From assembly GCF_009832905.1 (NCBI RefSeq), contig NZ_CP047135.1:4603001-4667000 (forward strand): a DNA stretch of 64,000 bases, in the 5' to 3' direction. This DNA comes from Stenotrophomonas sp. 364. Lineage in GTDB: Bacteria; Pseudomonadota; Gammaproteobacteria; Xanthomonadales; Xanthomonadaceae. Every line of letters starts with the position of its first letter. The first letter of the stretch is position 1. Of the stretch, positions 1 through 6,937 are shown in pieces. The notes under the pieces were generated by a model that searched no databases, was not told the origin of the DNA, and saw nothing but the letters and a program-made list of their open reading frames with translations. The translations under genes were made by a program, and so were the position numbers.

Positions 1-776
1 CCCGAAATGGCATCCAAGTAGTTGCTTCCCAGAAAATCATCGAAATAGAAAATTTGCTTCTTTCCTTTCTGATAAACGCTTTCGGCTTCGTCAATGCTGT
101 CGGCTATCGAGAAAATTTCATAACCGTCTGACGCGTAGGGCAAGAGTAAGTTTCGAGCAAGGGTAGTCTTCCCAACTCCGGCATCTCCTGTGATTATCAC
201 TACATGCTTATGATTAAGTTTAGTGAGGGCTGCAGCGTGACTGCCAGTTTGCACGTAACGGGCCCTATGCTCCGCGATTTCAGAGAGGAGGAAGTCGCTG
301 CGACCATGAATCGCTGAATTGAGCAACGTCTCGAGAACAGCTGTGCTTGCGAGCCACAATTTGTAGTGGCGTCGCTCAACTTCCGACTCCCTGCTGAGGA
401 TGTCGTTAAGATCTTCCGCACCTAAGATGTCAGACTCTGATGCGATATGCGGCGCGAATATTCTGAATATTCTACTCTTGTCCGCCCTTGATAATGGGAG
501 TGAAGTCGCGATAAAGTATTGACTTGGTTTTATTTTTGCGACTTTTGCGGCCTCGGACTTTTCAAGATGTCTTATAAGCTGATCAATGGGAGTGTTCACC
601 CAGTGTTTGCACTGAAGAACAACCTCGCCATCTGGAGAAAAATAGCGGCCATCCACTCCGCCATCTCTGCCGGGTTTAAAGCGTTCGAAGTTCCTTGAAA
701 GCTTCCTGCTGAGCAGGTCGCAACACAAGACTTCGAACTCTTTGTCGTTCAGCGTTCTGAAGTCGTAAGCGGCCAT
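1..776 (-). CDS. Mrr-like restriction endonuclease / STAND-type NTPase, C-terminus cut by window edge
   Basis: The frame opens at an ATG (776) and stays open to base 1, giving at least 258 residues. Seen: an N-terminal nuclease-like region with GRDGGVDGR near residue 42 followed by VVLQCKHW, which fits the D...QxK metal-binding core of Mrr-type PD-(D/E)xK nucleases. A Walker A motif GDAGVGKTT starts at about residue 197, and a hydrophobic strand ending FYFDDF near residue 245 fits Walker B. Nuclease-plus-STAND architectures are known in phage-sensing defence proteins (Avs-like and nSTAND3 proteins), in which a C-terminal sensor triggers the nuclease. The sensor half is not in the window. It lies in the AT-richer accessory region next to an HNH-like gene. 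Function in defence is inference; the domain reading is fairly secure. An alternative is a Mrr-family enzyme with an unrelated P-loop domain. Confidence 0.8.
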   Translation of the reverse strand, partial: MAAYDFRTLNDKEFEVLCCDLLSRKLSRNFERFKPGRDGGVDGRYFSPDGEVVLQCKHWVNTPIDQLIRHLEKSEAAKVAKIKPSQYFIATSLPLSRADKSRIFRIFAPHIASESDILGAEDLNDILSRESEVERRHYKLWLASTAVLETLLNSAIHGRSDFLLSEIAEHRARYVQTGSHAAALTKLNHKHVVIITGDAGVGKTTLARNLLLPYASDGYEIFSIADSIDEAESVYQKGKKQIFYFDDFLGSNYLDAIS

Positions 777-1448
777 ATTCTTTGATCTCTTAGTTGTTAT
801 CGACGGTCTGACGATGGTTGCTGAGGGTGACTGGCAAGCACTGACTTTATGAGTTCCAGCTCTATAAGCGATGTACCGCTGACTTCTGTGTTTGGCAGTA
901 GTCACGTTGCAGGTAATATTCGCTCATTCGGCTTCTTGCAGTAGCAATCAGTGCTGGGCTGCCGGGAAGATCTGTTCCAAGCCTGAATCGCCCACCTTGC
1001 CATAGACAGGCACCACCATCACTACGTGTCCGCTTTTGGCCGGAAGCGGACGTTTCCGCTATCGTCTGTAATCTGTTGACCCATGTCGTCCCGCATGTCA
1101 ATGGGGGGCCGCGGTCTACGCCTGGACCTAGCGGTCGTCACGTTGGAGCCCTTGAGTAGGTGGGCGGCAGACCTGTGGCAGTACAGGCAGAATGCCTTGC
1201 TGCCGCGTCGGCCTGTCGCCCCCTACCACGGGGACGTGGCGTCGCCACTGCACCATGGCCGTTATCGAATCAAGCGAGAGCTTGCGGCCGCGATCTTCCA
1301 CGCGCGCGAGGCCGACGACCATTCGGGCAACGGCGTCACCCGTATTTGGCCGTAACCCATTGATTCACAGGGGGCGAAAACGTCGTCTTCGGCTGCGAAT
1401 TGCGAGGGTGAAGCTTCTTTTGCTCTTGGCATCCAGGATCAGGTCTCA
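777..1448. other. gene-poor stretch with one palindromic repeat
   Basis: No convincing gene. Short open frames exist on both strands (for example 1128-1322 minus and 1083-1355 plus), but they lack recognisable motifs and good ribosome sites and overlap each other antisense. The only clear structure is the 24-bp palindrome at 1028-1051. The 1090-1390 part is GC-richer than the flanking genes and may be a decayed piece of foreign DNA that I cannot identify. Confidence 0.5.
1028..1051. repeat. palindromic repeat, copy 1
   Basis: GTCCGCTT and AAGCGGAC form a perfect 8-bp stem around the 8-nt centre TTGGCCGG. A second copy with the same core and a decayed right arm lies at 4265-4288. Palindromes with this GTCCGCTT...AAGCGG pattern recur in intergenic DNA of many proteobacteria. 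Nothing here shows a function. Confidence 0.75.
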
Positions 1449-2237
1449 CTACTTCTCGTTAACGCCGTTCAACCCAAGCAACTCTCTGTCGTCGGCGCTC
1501 ATTGGGTTGTCAATTGCATGACGAATTCTGCGCTGACACCACGCGTAAAAATCAGGGTGCTCATGCTGCAGTTGCGCCTGTCCTACCTCGTTGAGATGGA
1601 TCCTGTAGCAGTAGCGGACTGGGCCAATGGTAAGTGTGGAATGGAAAGCCTCGGGCGCGTGAGATTGGGGGTTACCTGTGACGATCAGGCCGCCGTGGGC
1701 GGCGTAGCTATGGATTGCACCATTGTCGCGTAGACGGCGGTAGGCGACGTCGGCATCTACGCAAAGCAAAACATAGTTGTTATCACTTATACCTATGGCA
1801 AAATCAGCAATCGGCTCGTAGAAAGTAGCGCCCATCTCTGCCAAGTGACAGCACATAAGCTTCGCGAAATACCTGAAAACATCCAAATAAAGTATTCCGC
1901 CATTGGCATTGAAGCGGGGGTCTTCATGCACCTTTGCGGGATCATCCCCCGTTCTCAAGAGATCTGACGCCAATACTCTAAATGCATCAAATGCCAAATC
2001 GGCCGGCTGAGTTCTCGCGTTATTGCAGGTCTCGCATATGCGAGCGGAAAAATGAAACTGCTTCGAGCTTGGGCTCTGTGCGTGGCGGTAGCGTTCGCCT
2101 GGGCGTCCTATAACCATCGGTTGGGCACCAAACTCACTACGAAGCGCTGCGGCCTTGACCTTATGCTCGCCTGAAAGCGCCTCGGTGGACCCGCATAGGC
2201 AGCATTGGCCAGTAAGAGGCGGGGCAAATGGATCCAT
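1449..2237 (-). CDS. HNH-nuclease-like zinc protein, function unknown
   Basis: 262 residues. The N-terminus has CxxC (C12, C15), then EH at residues 24-25, then CxxCN at residues 68-72 (ICETCNNART). This spacing is typical of HNH/treble-clef endonucleases, in which two cysteine pairs bind zinc and the EH histidine is catalytic. The rest of the protein has no motif I recognise; the C-terminal third is rich in H, R and Q. A GGAG ribosome site lies 7-8 bases before the ATG. It is the second gene of the accessory region and runs in the same direction as the truncated nuclease-NTPase gene, about 670 bases away, so they need not share a transcript. It could be a nicking or restriction-type nuclease or a catalytically dead zinc-binding protein. 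Confidence 0.7.
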   Translation of the reverse strand: MDPFAPPLTGQCCLCGSTEALSGEHKVKAAALRSEFGAQPMVIGRPGERYRHAQSPSSKQFHFSARICETCNNARTQPADLAFDAFRVLASDLLRTGDDPAKVHEDPRFNANGGILYLDVFRYFAKLMCCHLAEMGATFYEPIADFAIGISDNNYVLLCVDADVAYRRLRDNGAIHSYAAHGGLIVTGNPQSHAPEAFHSTLTIGPVRYCYRIHLNEVGQAQLQHEHPDFYAWCQRRIRHAIDNPMSADDRELLGLNGVNEK

Positions 2238-2342
2238 AGCTAATCTCCGATTACTCGCCGGATCACCTCTTTCAAGCTTATCTTGAGGTGAGGGTCGCTC
2301 TATTGTCTGGTAAGCCCCGAAATAGAATTGACTGATTTGCCC

Positions 2343-2822
2343 TTACTGCTCGTTGCTAATCCAGTTCAAGACTGCCAGTAGTTCGCGCTGATCGTAGTAC
2401 CCGGGTGTCGAACGCGGCTCAAACACACCTTCAGCTATCGCGGCCTCAAATGAGTTCCGAGCCCCTTCGTAGTTTGGAACATGTAGACGCTTGATCAATT
2501 CGAGGACCTCATTTGGGTCTGCGAAACGACGGTCTGCGAGAAACGCCAGCAACGTTACCAAACCATCGGGGCCAACGAAGGAAGTCAAGGGAAGATCGCT
2601 GACCGTGTATCGCTTGGCGGCGAACCAGTACGCCTCATCGTGGTAGCAGCCGCCTTGGTCTGCGTTTGGCGAAGCAGGCTTGTGGTGCACAAGTCGGAGT
2701 TCCCGGAGACCTCCTTCCCATTGCTCAGCAATGGAGCCATTGAGCCATTCAACCCAGCCGTCCTCAACGCTGTTGATCGGATGCCCGCACTGATCGCATT
2801 TCCATGGTGGGTTCGCTTCCAT
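2343..2822 (-). CDS. small zinc-ribbon hypothetical protein
   Basis: 159 residues starting MEANPPWKCDQCGHPI. An upstream in-frame ATG at 2873 exists, but the ATG at 2822 is preceded at the right distance by a perfect AGGAGG, which decides the start. One CxxC (C9, C12) near the N-terminus looks like half of a zinc ribbon; a further C and H occur near residue 60. The middle carries an aromatic-rich stretch (HDEAYWFAAKRY) and the C-terminus is helical. I do not recognise the family. It is co-directional with the HNH-like gene (105 bp gap) and may be transcribed with it. Real-gene confidence comes from the ribosome site, the length and the base composition, which matches the other island genes. 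Confidence 0.75.
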   Translation of the reverse strand: MEANPPWKCDQCGHPINSVEDGWVEWLNGSIAEQWEGGLRELRLVHHKPASPNADQGGCYHDEAYWFAAKRYTVSDLPLTSFVGPDGLVTLLAFLADRRFADPNEVLELIKRLHVPNYEGARNSFEAAIAEGVFEPRSTPGYYDQRELLAVLNWISNEQ

Positions 2823-3421
2823 ATGCCCTCCTGATGATTTGGTTGTTCTAGCGCAGTCGGCGGCCGTCGGCAACAGGTGTGGAGAGCTGGGATTGCTGAC
2901 TTCTAAGTGATGTTAAGAAGTGGCTAAGTTCTTTCTGTTGAGACTGGCCGATAGTGTGTCAAAAGGCGTGGCAATGTAGTCTAAGTTATTGAAGTGCAAG
3001 ACAACGAATCGGGTCCCAAGGCCGTCCGCCCGGGACGGCTGGTCCAGGCGTGCTGCTCCAGGTCCTCCAATACACCGGTTCCTTCACCCTATTGATCCGT
3101 AACCTATTGATGCGTAAAGGGAGAAATGAGCTATCTCCGTTCCGCGGTTGTGACGCCGAATTCCTTATGCATCAGTCGTATGGCGTGCTCAAAAGCGATG
3201 CCTAGGGGGCAGAGGCGGTGGCCTGCCTCTATTTCCGACCGGTTGGGGCACTGCCCTACGGTTTCGGGGTGCGCCGGACAGGATGTGTTCGCCCGGTTCG
3301 GAGCCCTTCTCCAGGATCCACACGGACAGCTCGCGGCCGGCCTCGATCGCGAGGTTAGGGAGCTGGGCCTGATCGCCTGCGGCCGAGCTACACTCTCCAA
3401 GGATCATGCCAAGGAGGCGAT
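2823..3421. other. gene-free stretch with a decayed ETF-QO fragment and a short tandem duplication
   Basis: No intact gene. At 3088-3117 a 15-mer (CCTATTGATSCGTAA) is duplicated head to tail, and a related ACCCATTGATTC occurs at 1354-1365. From 3271 a minus-strand segment is homologous to the ETF-ubiquinone oxidoreductase gene further along this window (separate entry). A short minus-strand reading frame that crosses 3131-3250 ends FEHAIRLMHKEFGV, which looks protein-like but has no start or context. The stretch reads as scar tissue of several insertions. Confidence 0.6.
3271..3351 (-). pseudogene. fragment of an electron-transfer flavoprotein-ubiquinone oxidoreductase gene
   Basis: By eye, 3271-3351 aligns without gaps to 29729-29809 inside the intact ETF-QO gene, with about 7 mismatches in 81 bases. 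The minus-strand translation gives AIEAGRELSV, ILEKGSEPG and HILSGA, which matches the intact protein just after its FAD-binding motif. Homology fades to about 3385 on one side and stops at 3270 on the other. Only about 27 codons remain, with no start, no Rossmann GxGxxG and no downstream part, so it cannot encode an enzyme. The divergence suggests that it came from a related species or is an old duplication. Confidence 0.8.
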
Positions 3422-3883
3422 GTGGGTAAACAGTCTGATGCCAAGCGCAAGGCGAAGCTCAAAGAGCGGCAAAGAAGGGCGGAGGCGGCTGCTGCTCGGT
3501 CGTCCGGCGTGAATTCAAATGTCGCAGCGTTCTTCAAGGCCTACGATTCAGAGCCGAACGTCATTGCAGAGCTTCTGGATCAGTCCGGGGGGGCTCTCGC
3601 TCACGTTGAGGGAAGCGCAGACGGCGAGAACTGGACGATAGTGGTGATGGGCGAAGCTATGGCAGGGACACATGACGAGTTCCTTGCTCTTGGTCTGCTG
3701 CTCGGGATGGCGATAGATGATCGAGCTGCGGAGGGTGAGTCCTTCATTCAGTTTTCGCCTTGGCTGGTTGAGCAGATCGAAGAGAGTTGCGATGCCAGAG
3801 GGGCCGATCCTGACCAATTCCTTCGCTCGCTGCTGCCCATGGACAAGCGGGACGCAGCATTGCCGCCTGTGCGAATACTCTAA
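3422..3883 (+). CDS. hypothetical protein with basic N-terminus (GTG start)
   Basis: 153 residues. The start is GTG, chosen because AAGGAGG sits 4-5 bases upstream; the overlapping ATG one base earlier is out of frame. Residues 1-28 (GKQSDAKRKAKLKERQRR) are strongly basic and probably helical, as in nucleic-acid-binding tails. The remaining roughly 120 residues are acidic and soluble, with no cysteine cluster or membrane segment. I do not recognise the family. It is the last gene before the tRNA-like remnant at 4084-4133, so I place it at the right end of the accessory element. Codon use is more relaxed than in the core genes that follow. Confidence 0.7.
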   Translation: MGKQSDAKRKAKLKERQRRAEAAAARSSGVNSNVAAFFKAYDSEPNVIAELLDQSGGALAHVEGSADGENWTIVVMGEAMAGTHDEFLALGLLLGMAIDDRAAEGESFIQFSPWLVEQIEESCDARGADPDQFLRSLLPMDKRDAALPPVRIL

Positions 3884-4083
3884 TTCCGCCCTTTAGAGGC
3901 GGTCGGCGGCACTGGCGGTTGTGGTCCACATACACTGTCGGCGCCCCATAGCGGCATCGAAGAATCCCGTCTCGAGATTGACGACGCCAGGGCTTCCTTG
4001 TTCGTGCGAGGGCAAACCGGGTACGAAAGGGCGCAGGTTTGGCACAGTCGGCCGCCAAAGCCCTGCAATTGCTAGCGGCGTCG

Positions 4084-4133
4084 CCCCCCTCCTAAGGGGA
4101 AGGTCGCCCATTCGAATCGGGCCGGGATCACCA
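4084..4133 (+). other. tRNA 3'-half remnant (CCT anticodon loop to CCA), probable attachment site
   Basis: The sequence reads as the 3' half of a tRNA. 4084-4088 is the anticodon-stem left arm, and loop CTCCTAA (4089-4095) carries anticodon CCT (Arg). 4096-4100 is the right arm, and the variable loop is AGGTC (4101-4105). The T-arm is GCCCA-TTCGAAT-CGGGC (4106-4122), followed by acceptor strand CGGGATC, discriminator A and an encoded CCA (4131-4133). Every segment has the canonical length. Pairs 27-43 and 53-61 are mismatched. No matching 5' acceptor strand (GATCCCG) or D-arm lies at the required distance upstream, so it is not a working tRNA. Integrases that target tRNA genes leave exactly such a 3' piece at the far end of the element. 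Confidence 0.75.
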
Positions 4134-4264
4134 TAAATCAGTGCCATGGCGAGGCGCTCTCTGGTCTTGATGGCATAAGCGATGACGCTCGGTTCTAGCC
4201 GATAGCGGACATGCAGTGAGGGCGGCGCCTATCTACGTCATGTTGGGCGATTCACGGATTAGCT

Positions 4265-4288
4265 GTCCGCTTCTGGCCGGAAGCGGTT
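4265..4288. repeat. palindromic repeat, copy 2
   Basis: Same core as 1028-1051: GTCCGCTT at 4265-4272 and AAGCGG at 4281-4286, with the last two bases changed from AC to TT. The centre is CTGGCCGG. It lies outside the proposed right end of the island, whereas copy 1 lies inside it. Confidence 0.65.
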
Positions 4289-4329
4289 GCTGCAAGGCGG
4301 TGCATCGACCGAATCGACCGAAGTGCACA

Positions 4330-4496
4330 AACTATGCGCTACAGCGGCCACACTTGGAGCTTGGCTAAGCGTCTGATTAAAAAGTGTAAACCTTCGATTT
4401 GAACAAACTATGGTGTACATGTACGCCATAGTTCGTGCCTCGAACGCGTCGATTTGCGCAAACTATGAATTCATTTGCTACACGAACTATGGTGTA
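4330..4496. repeat. AACTATG direct/inverted repeat cluster
   Basis: AACTATG occurs at 4330, 4406, 4461 and 4485 on the plus strand, and its complement CATAGTT at 4427-4433. The copies at 4406 and 4485 extend to AACTATGGTGTA. 4406-4433 is a 28-bp palindrome with one mispaired position in each arm. TCGATTTG(AA/CG)CAAACTATG is a 19-bp direct repeat at 4394 and 4449. The cluster sits between the tRNA remnant and a lipoprotein gene. It could be a recombination or regulator-binding site. Confidence 0.7.
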
Positions 4497-4638
4497 AGAC
4501 CCATTCGTGGCACGGGCCAAGATGTGGTGCTTTCTACCCACGCCCGGCACGCGCATGCCCGGATCACAGCTTTTTCACCGATTGGCGTCGTTAATTGGCC
4601 GTGGCCAACCGGGCCGCTTCGGAGTGATTGGAGCCCTC

Positions 4639-4920
4639 ATGCGAACCACGTTGATTGGCGCGTCTGCCCTGCTCTCTGGTGCAATGATGCTGGTTGGTTG
4701 TGGCACGACCCAGATCAAGGCGTGGAGCAAGCCCGGTGCGGACGAAGCGCAGAAACAGCGCGACCTGGCCGAATGCGATTACGACGCTTCCAAGGCGACG
4801 ACCGGGGATGGAAAGGCACCAAAAACCACCGGCGATGCAGTGGGGGATGGTGTGGTCCGCGGTATGGAAAAATCGGATCTCATAAAGAAGTGCATGCGCG
4901 TACGCGGCTATAGCGGCTGA
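4639..4920 (+). CDS. small outer-membrane-type lipoprotein
   Basis: 93 residues. MRTTLIGASALLSGAMMLVGC is a lipoprotein signal peptide with lipobox LVGC, so the mature protein should begin at C21 and be lipid-anchored. The mature part is short, charged and soluble, with two cysteines (AECDY and KKCMR) that could form a disulphide, and a glycine/threonine-rich linker. The start at 4639 is supported by GGAG five bases before the ATG and by the signal peptide beginning there; longer in-frame starts would bury the signal. Similar small lipoproteins with a paired-cysteine C-terminal region are common in xanthomonads, but no function is known to me. It is the first core-like gene after the island edge. 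Confidence 0.8.
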   Translation: MRTTLIGASALLSGAMMLVGCGTTQIKAWSKPGADEAQKQRDLAECDYDASKATTGDGKAPKTTGDAVGDGVVRGMEKSDLIKKCMRVRGYSG

Positions 4921-5027
4921 GCTGGACGCAGACAACCCCGCCACCAACCACTGATCGCCGATACGGATGCGCGCAACGGTCGTCCGTCTGTTGGTCCGCC
5001 ATGCACGCCCTTGAAGGAGTGACTCGA

Positions 5028-5501
5028 ATGAGAGTGCTTGTCGCGGCAGTTCTTTTTACGTGCGCCCTCGGGGCCCCTGCCCACGCCGCGGACAAGAAGG
5101 GCAGCGCAACACCTGCGGCGGCACCGCATACCTCTGATGGCATGGCCTGTGGCAGCCCCGACCAGTCGCAGGCCGGCCTCAACCAGTGTGCAAGTAACAG
5201 CGCCAAAGGCGCCGATGTCGAGCTCAACCGGATCTACGCAAAAGTGCTGGCCGCCAATGCAACCGACTCGGCCTTCCTGGAGAAGTTCAAGGCCGCACAA
5301 CGGGCCTGGCTGGTGTTTCGCGATGCACAGATCGCGGCGCGATACCCGAGCCCCGCCGATTACGGCAGCGTCCTGCCGATGTGCGAAAGTGGAGAGTACG
5401 AGCAGCTGACGCGTGATCGGATCAAACAGCTCAATGCGTGGATAGAAGGGACGGAGGAAGGCGACGTCTGCGCGGGTTCCTATCCCATGAGTGGACGGTA
5501 G
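5028..5501 (+). CDS. periplasmic lysozyme-inhibitor LprI family protein (DUF1311)
   Basis: 157 residues. The signal peptide MRVLVAAVLFTCALGAPAHA is cleaved before ADKKG. The start at 5028 has AAGGAG upstream; an earlier in-frame ATG at 5001 would precede the signal. The mature part contains the LprI/DUF1311 pattern: CGSPDQSQAGLNQCASNSAKGADVELN, cut here as C...LNQC...A..EL, then a helix AQRAWLVFRDAQ and a closing cysteine pair (PMCESG, VCAGS). Family members act in the envelope; Mycobacterium LprI inhibits lysozyme, but many homologues have no tested role. The TAG stop lies in a GTAG hairpin of REP type (5498 onward). Confidence 0.8.
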   Translation: MRVLVAAVLFTCALGAPAHAADKKGSATPAAAPHTSDGMACGSPDQSQAGLNQCASNSAKGADVELNRIYAKVLAANATDSAFLEKFKAAQRAWLVFRDAQIAARYPSPADYGSVLPMCESGEYEQLTRDRIKQLNAWIEGTEEGDVCAGSYPMSGR

Positions 5502-5610
5502 AGCGTCCGCTCTCGGCCTTGGATTTCGAGCGGGCGCCGCCGGGGCGGCGTCGTTGCGCCCGTGGTAGTGTCCGCTTCCGACCCAAACCCCAGCACGCAC
5601 GCGTACATCC

Positions 5611-6009
5611 ATGGAACCCAGCAAGATCGATCCGGCATGGCCAAACGCCCTTCGTTGGTTTCTCAGTCAGGGACTGACCCGGTTCACGCCATGGCATTTT
5701 TTGTCCGACGCCTCCGATTTTGCATTCGCTTCCCGCGCTTTCCAGCGCGAGGACGTAAGCGGCGAGGAGGTCTTTGTTTTTGCTGCCCGGCAAGATCGCG
5801 ACGACTTCGCGGGTCTATTGATCGTTGATGGCCGCATCACAGATCGGGTTGTGTACTTCCATCCGGTTTTCGCCGACAGCAGCCAGCCATCGCCCAGGAC
5901 ATGGAACATCGTCTGCGACGCCTACGAAGACGTGTTCGAGTTCGTCAAGGCGCGGGTGATTGAGGACATGAAGGATTGCGCGCTCGACGAAGACGCTGCG
6001 GATCTTTGA
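5611..6009 (+). CDS. conserved hypothetical cytosolic protein
   Basis: 132 residues, acidic, with no signal peptide or membrane segment. It is rich in aromatic residues (PWHFLSDASDFAFA, VVYFHPVF, DVFEFVKARV). The pattern resembles small alpha/beta proteins of the SMI1/KNR4 and related immunity-protein type, but I see no decisive motif and do not assign it. The stop at 6009 is 37 bases before the convergent EAL gene. Upstream, 5502-5610 holds only a GC-rich hairpin. Confidence 0.65.
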   Translation: MEPSKIDPAWPNALRWFLSQGLTRFTPWHFLSDASDFAFASRAFQREDVSGEEVFVFAARQDRDDFAGLLIVDGRITDRVVYFHPVFADSSQPSPRTWNIVCDAYEDVFEFVKARVIEDMKDCALDEDAADL

Positions 6010-6045
6010 GCGACGATCGCTTCAGGCCGGACGCGAACGCGCCTC

Positions 6046-6810
6046 TCACATTGCCCAGGGTATGTCCGCCTCGCGCGCCGCACTCTCAAACTGCGGCCGG
6101 CCGAACCAGTAGCCTTGCATCAGGCGGATGCCGAGATCGGACAGGCAGTGCGCTTCATCGCGGGTCTCTATGCCTTCGGCAATGACATGGATGCCCAGTT
6201 GCGCGCACATGGACACCACGCCGGCCACGATCGCGCGACGCGGCGGGCTCTGGTCGATTCCGCGGATCAAGGCCATGTCCAGCTTGACCATGTCCGGCTG
6301 GAAGTCGGCCAGCAGGTTCAGGCCGGCAAAACCGGCACCGAAATCATCAATGGCGGTCTTGAAGCCGATGCGTTTGTACTCGCTCAGGATCTCCGCCAGC
6401 CACTTTCCGTCGCTGACCTGCTCTCCCTCGACGGTCTCGAAGATGATGCGCTCAACGGGAAAGCCATACCGTTGTGCTGCCTGAAGCGTGGAGCGTATGC
6501 ACACCTCGGGCCGGTAGATCGCATTGGGCAGGAAATTGATGGAAAGATGGGACGGCAGATTCAACGAGGCAGCGATCCGAATCGCCTTCTCACGGCAGGC
6601 CTGGTCGAACGAATAGCGGTTGTCCGCCGTGATACGTGACAGCACCGTACTGGCGGGTTCGCCGGCCGGGCCGCGTACCAGCGCTTCATGCGCAAACACC
6701 TTGCGTGCATCCGTATCGACGATGGGCTGGAACGCGTAGCTGAAGTCGAACGGCAGCGGATCCGCATTGCGGCACTGTGCACATCCAGCACGCATGGCGG
6801 GGGAAGGCAT
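6046..6810 (-). CDS. EAL-domain cyclic-di-GMP phosphodiesterase
   Basis: 254 residues, a single EAL domain after a short N-terminal CAQCRNAD segment. Catalytic signatures are all present: EALVRG (E of EAL and the following R), SINFLPNA (N), FETVEGE (E), IDDFGAGFAG (two metal-binding D), VKLDM (K), AEGIET (E) and LMQGYWFGRP (Q). It should hydrolyse c-di-GMP to pGpG in the cytoplasm, lowering the second messenger. DDFGAG with LNLLADFQPD is the form seen in stand-alone and BLUF-type EAL proteins. Start at 6810 chosen because the family begins shortly before CAQCRN; 6795 is possible. No GGDEF or sensor domain is fused, so input is probably through a partner or expression. The CRP-GGDEF gene at 61043 encodes the opposite activity. 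Confidence 0.9.
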   Translation of the reverse strand: MPSPAMRAGCAQCRNADPLPFDFSYAFQPIVDTDARKVFAHEALVRGPAGEPASTVLSRITADNRYSFDQACREKAIRIAASLNLPSHLSINFLPNAIYRPEVCIRSTLQAAQRYGFPVERIIFETVEGEQVSDGKWLAEILSEYKRIGFKTAIDDFGAGFAGLNLLADFQPDMVKLDMALIRGIDQSPPRRAIVAGVVSMCAQLGIHVIAEGIETRDEAHCLSDLGIRLMQGYWFGRPQFESAAREADIPWAM

Positions 6811-6937
6811 GCGGTTGATTCCATGTTCGGGCTGACGCCATGAGAATAGCCGACGCCCATCACGGCCATGTGGACGTCGTCTCAGCCGTAGCCTGCCCGC
6901 AGCCCGCATTCAGTACGGTGGTCGCCCGTTCTCCAGG

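Larger units (their letters stand above)
3884..4638. other. gene-free stretch carrying the tRNA remnant and a repeat cluster
   Basis: No credible gene; open frames here are short and antisense to each other. It holds the tRNA 3'-half (4084-4133), the second palindromic repeat (4265-4288) and the AACTATG repeat cluster (4330-4496), all listed separately. Composition changes from mixed to AT-rich around 4320-4500 and back to GC-rich at the next gene. Confidence 0.6.

Noticed and set aside
1083..1521. Small plus-strand genes in the 1.1-1.5 kb stretch
   Set aside because: Overlapping frames on both strands, no motif, no ribosome site and antisense to the HNH gene end.
3131..3400. Small minus-strand gene covering the ETF-QO fragment
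   Set aside because: The frame is a chimera of the decayed fragment and neighbouring DNA, with no ribosome site or family support.
4084..4133. Functional tRNA-Arg gene
   Set aside because: The 5' acceptor strand and D-arm are absent, and two stem pairs are mismatched.
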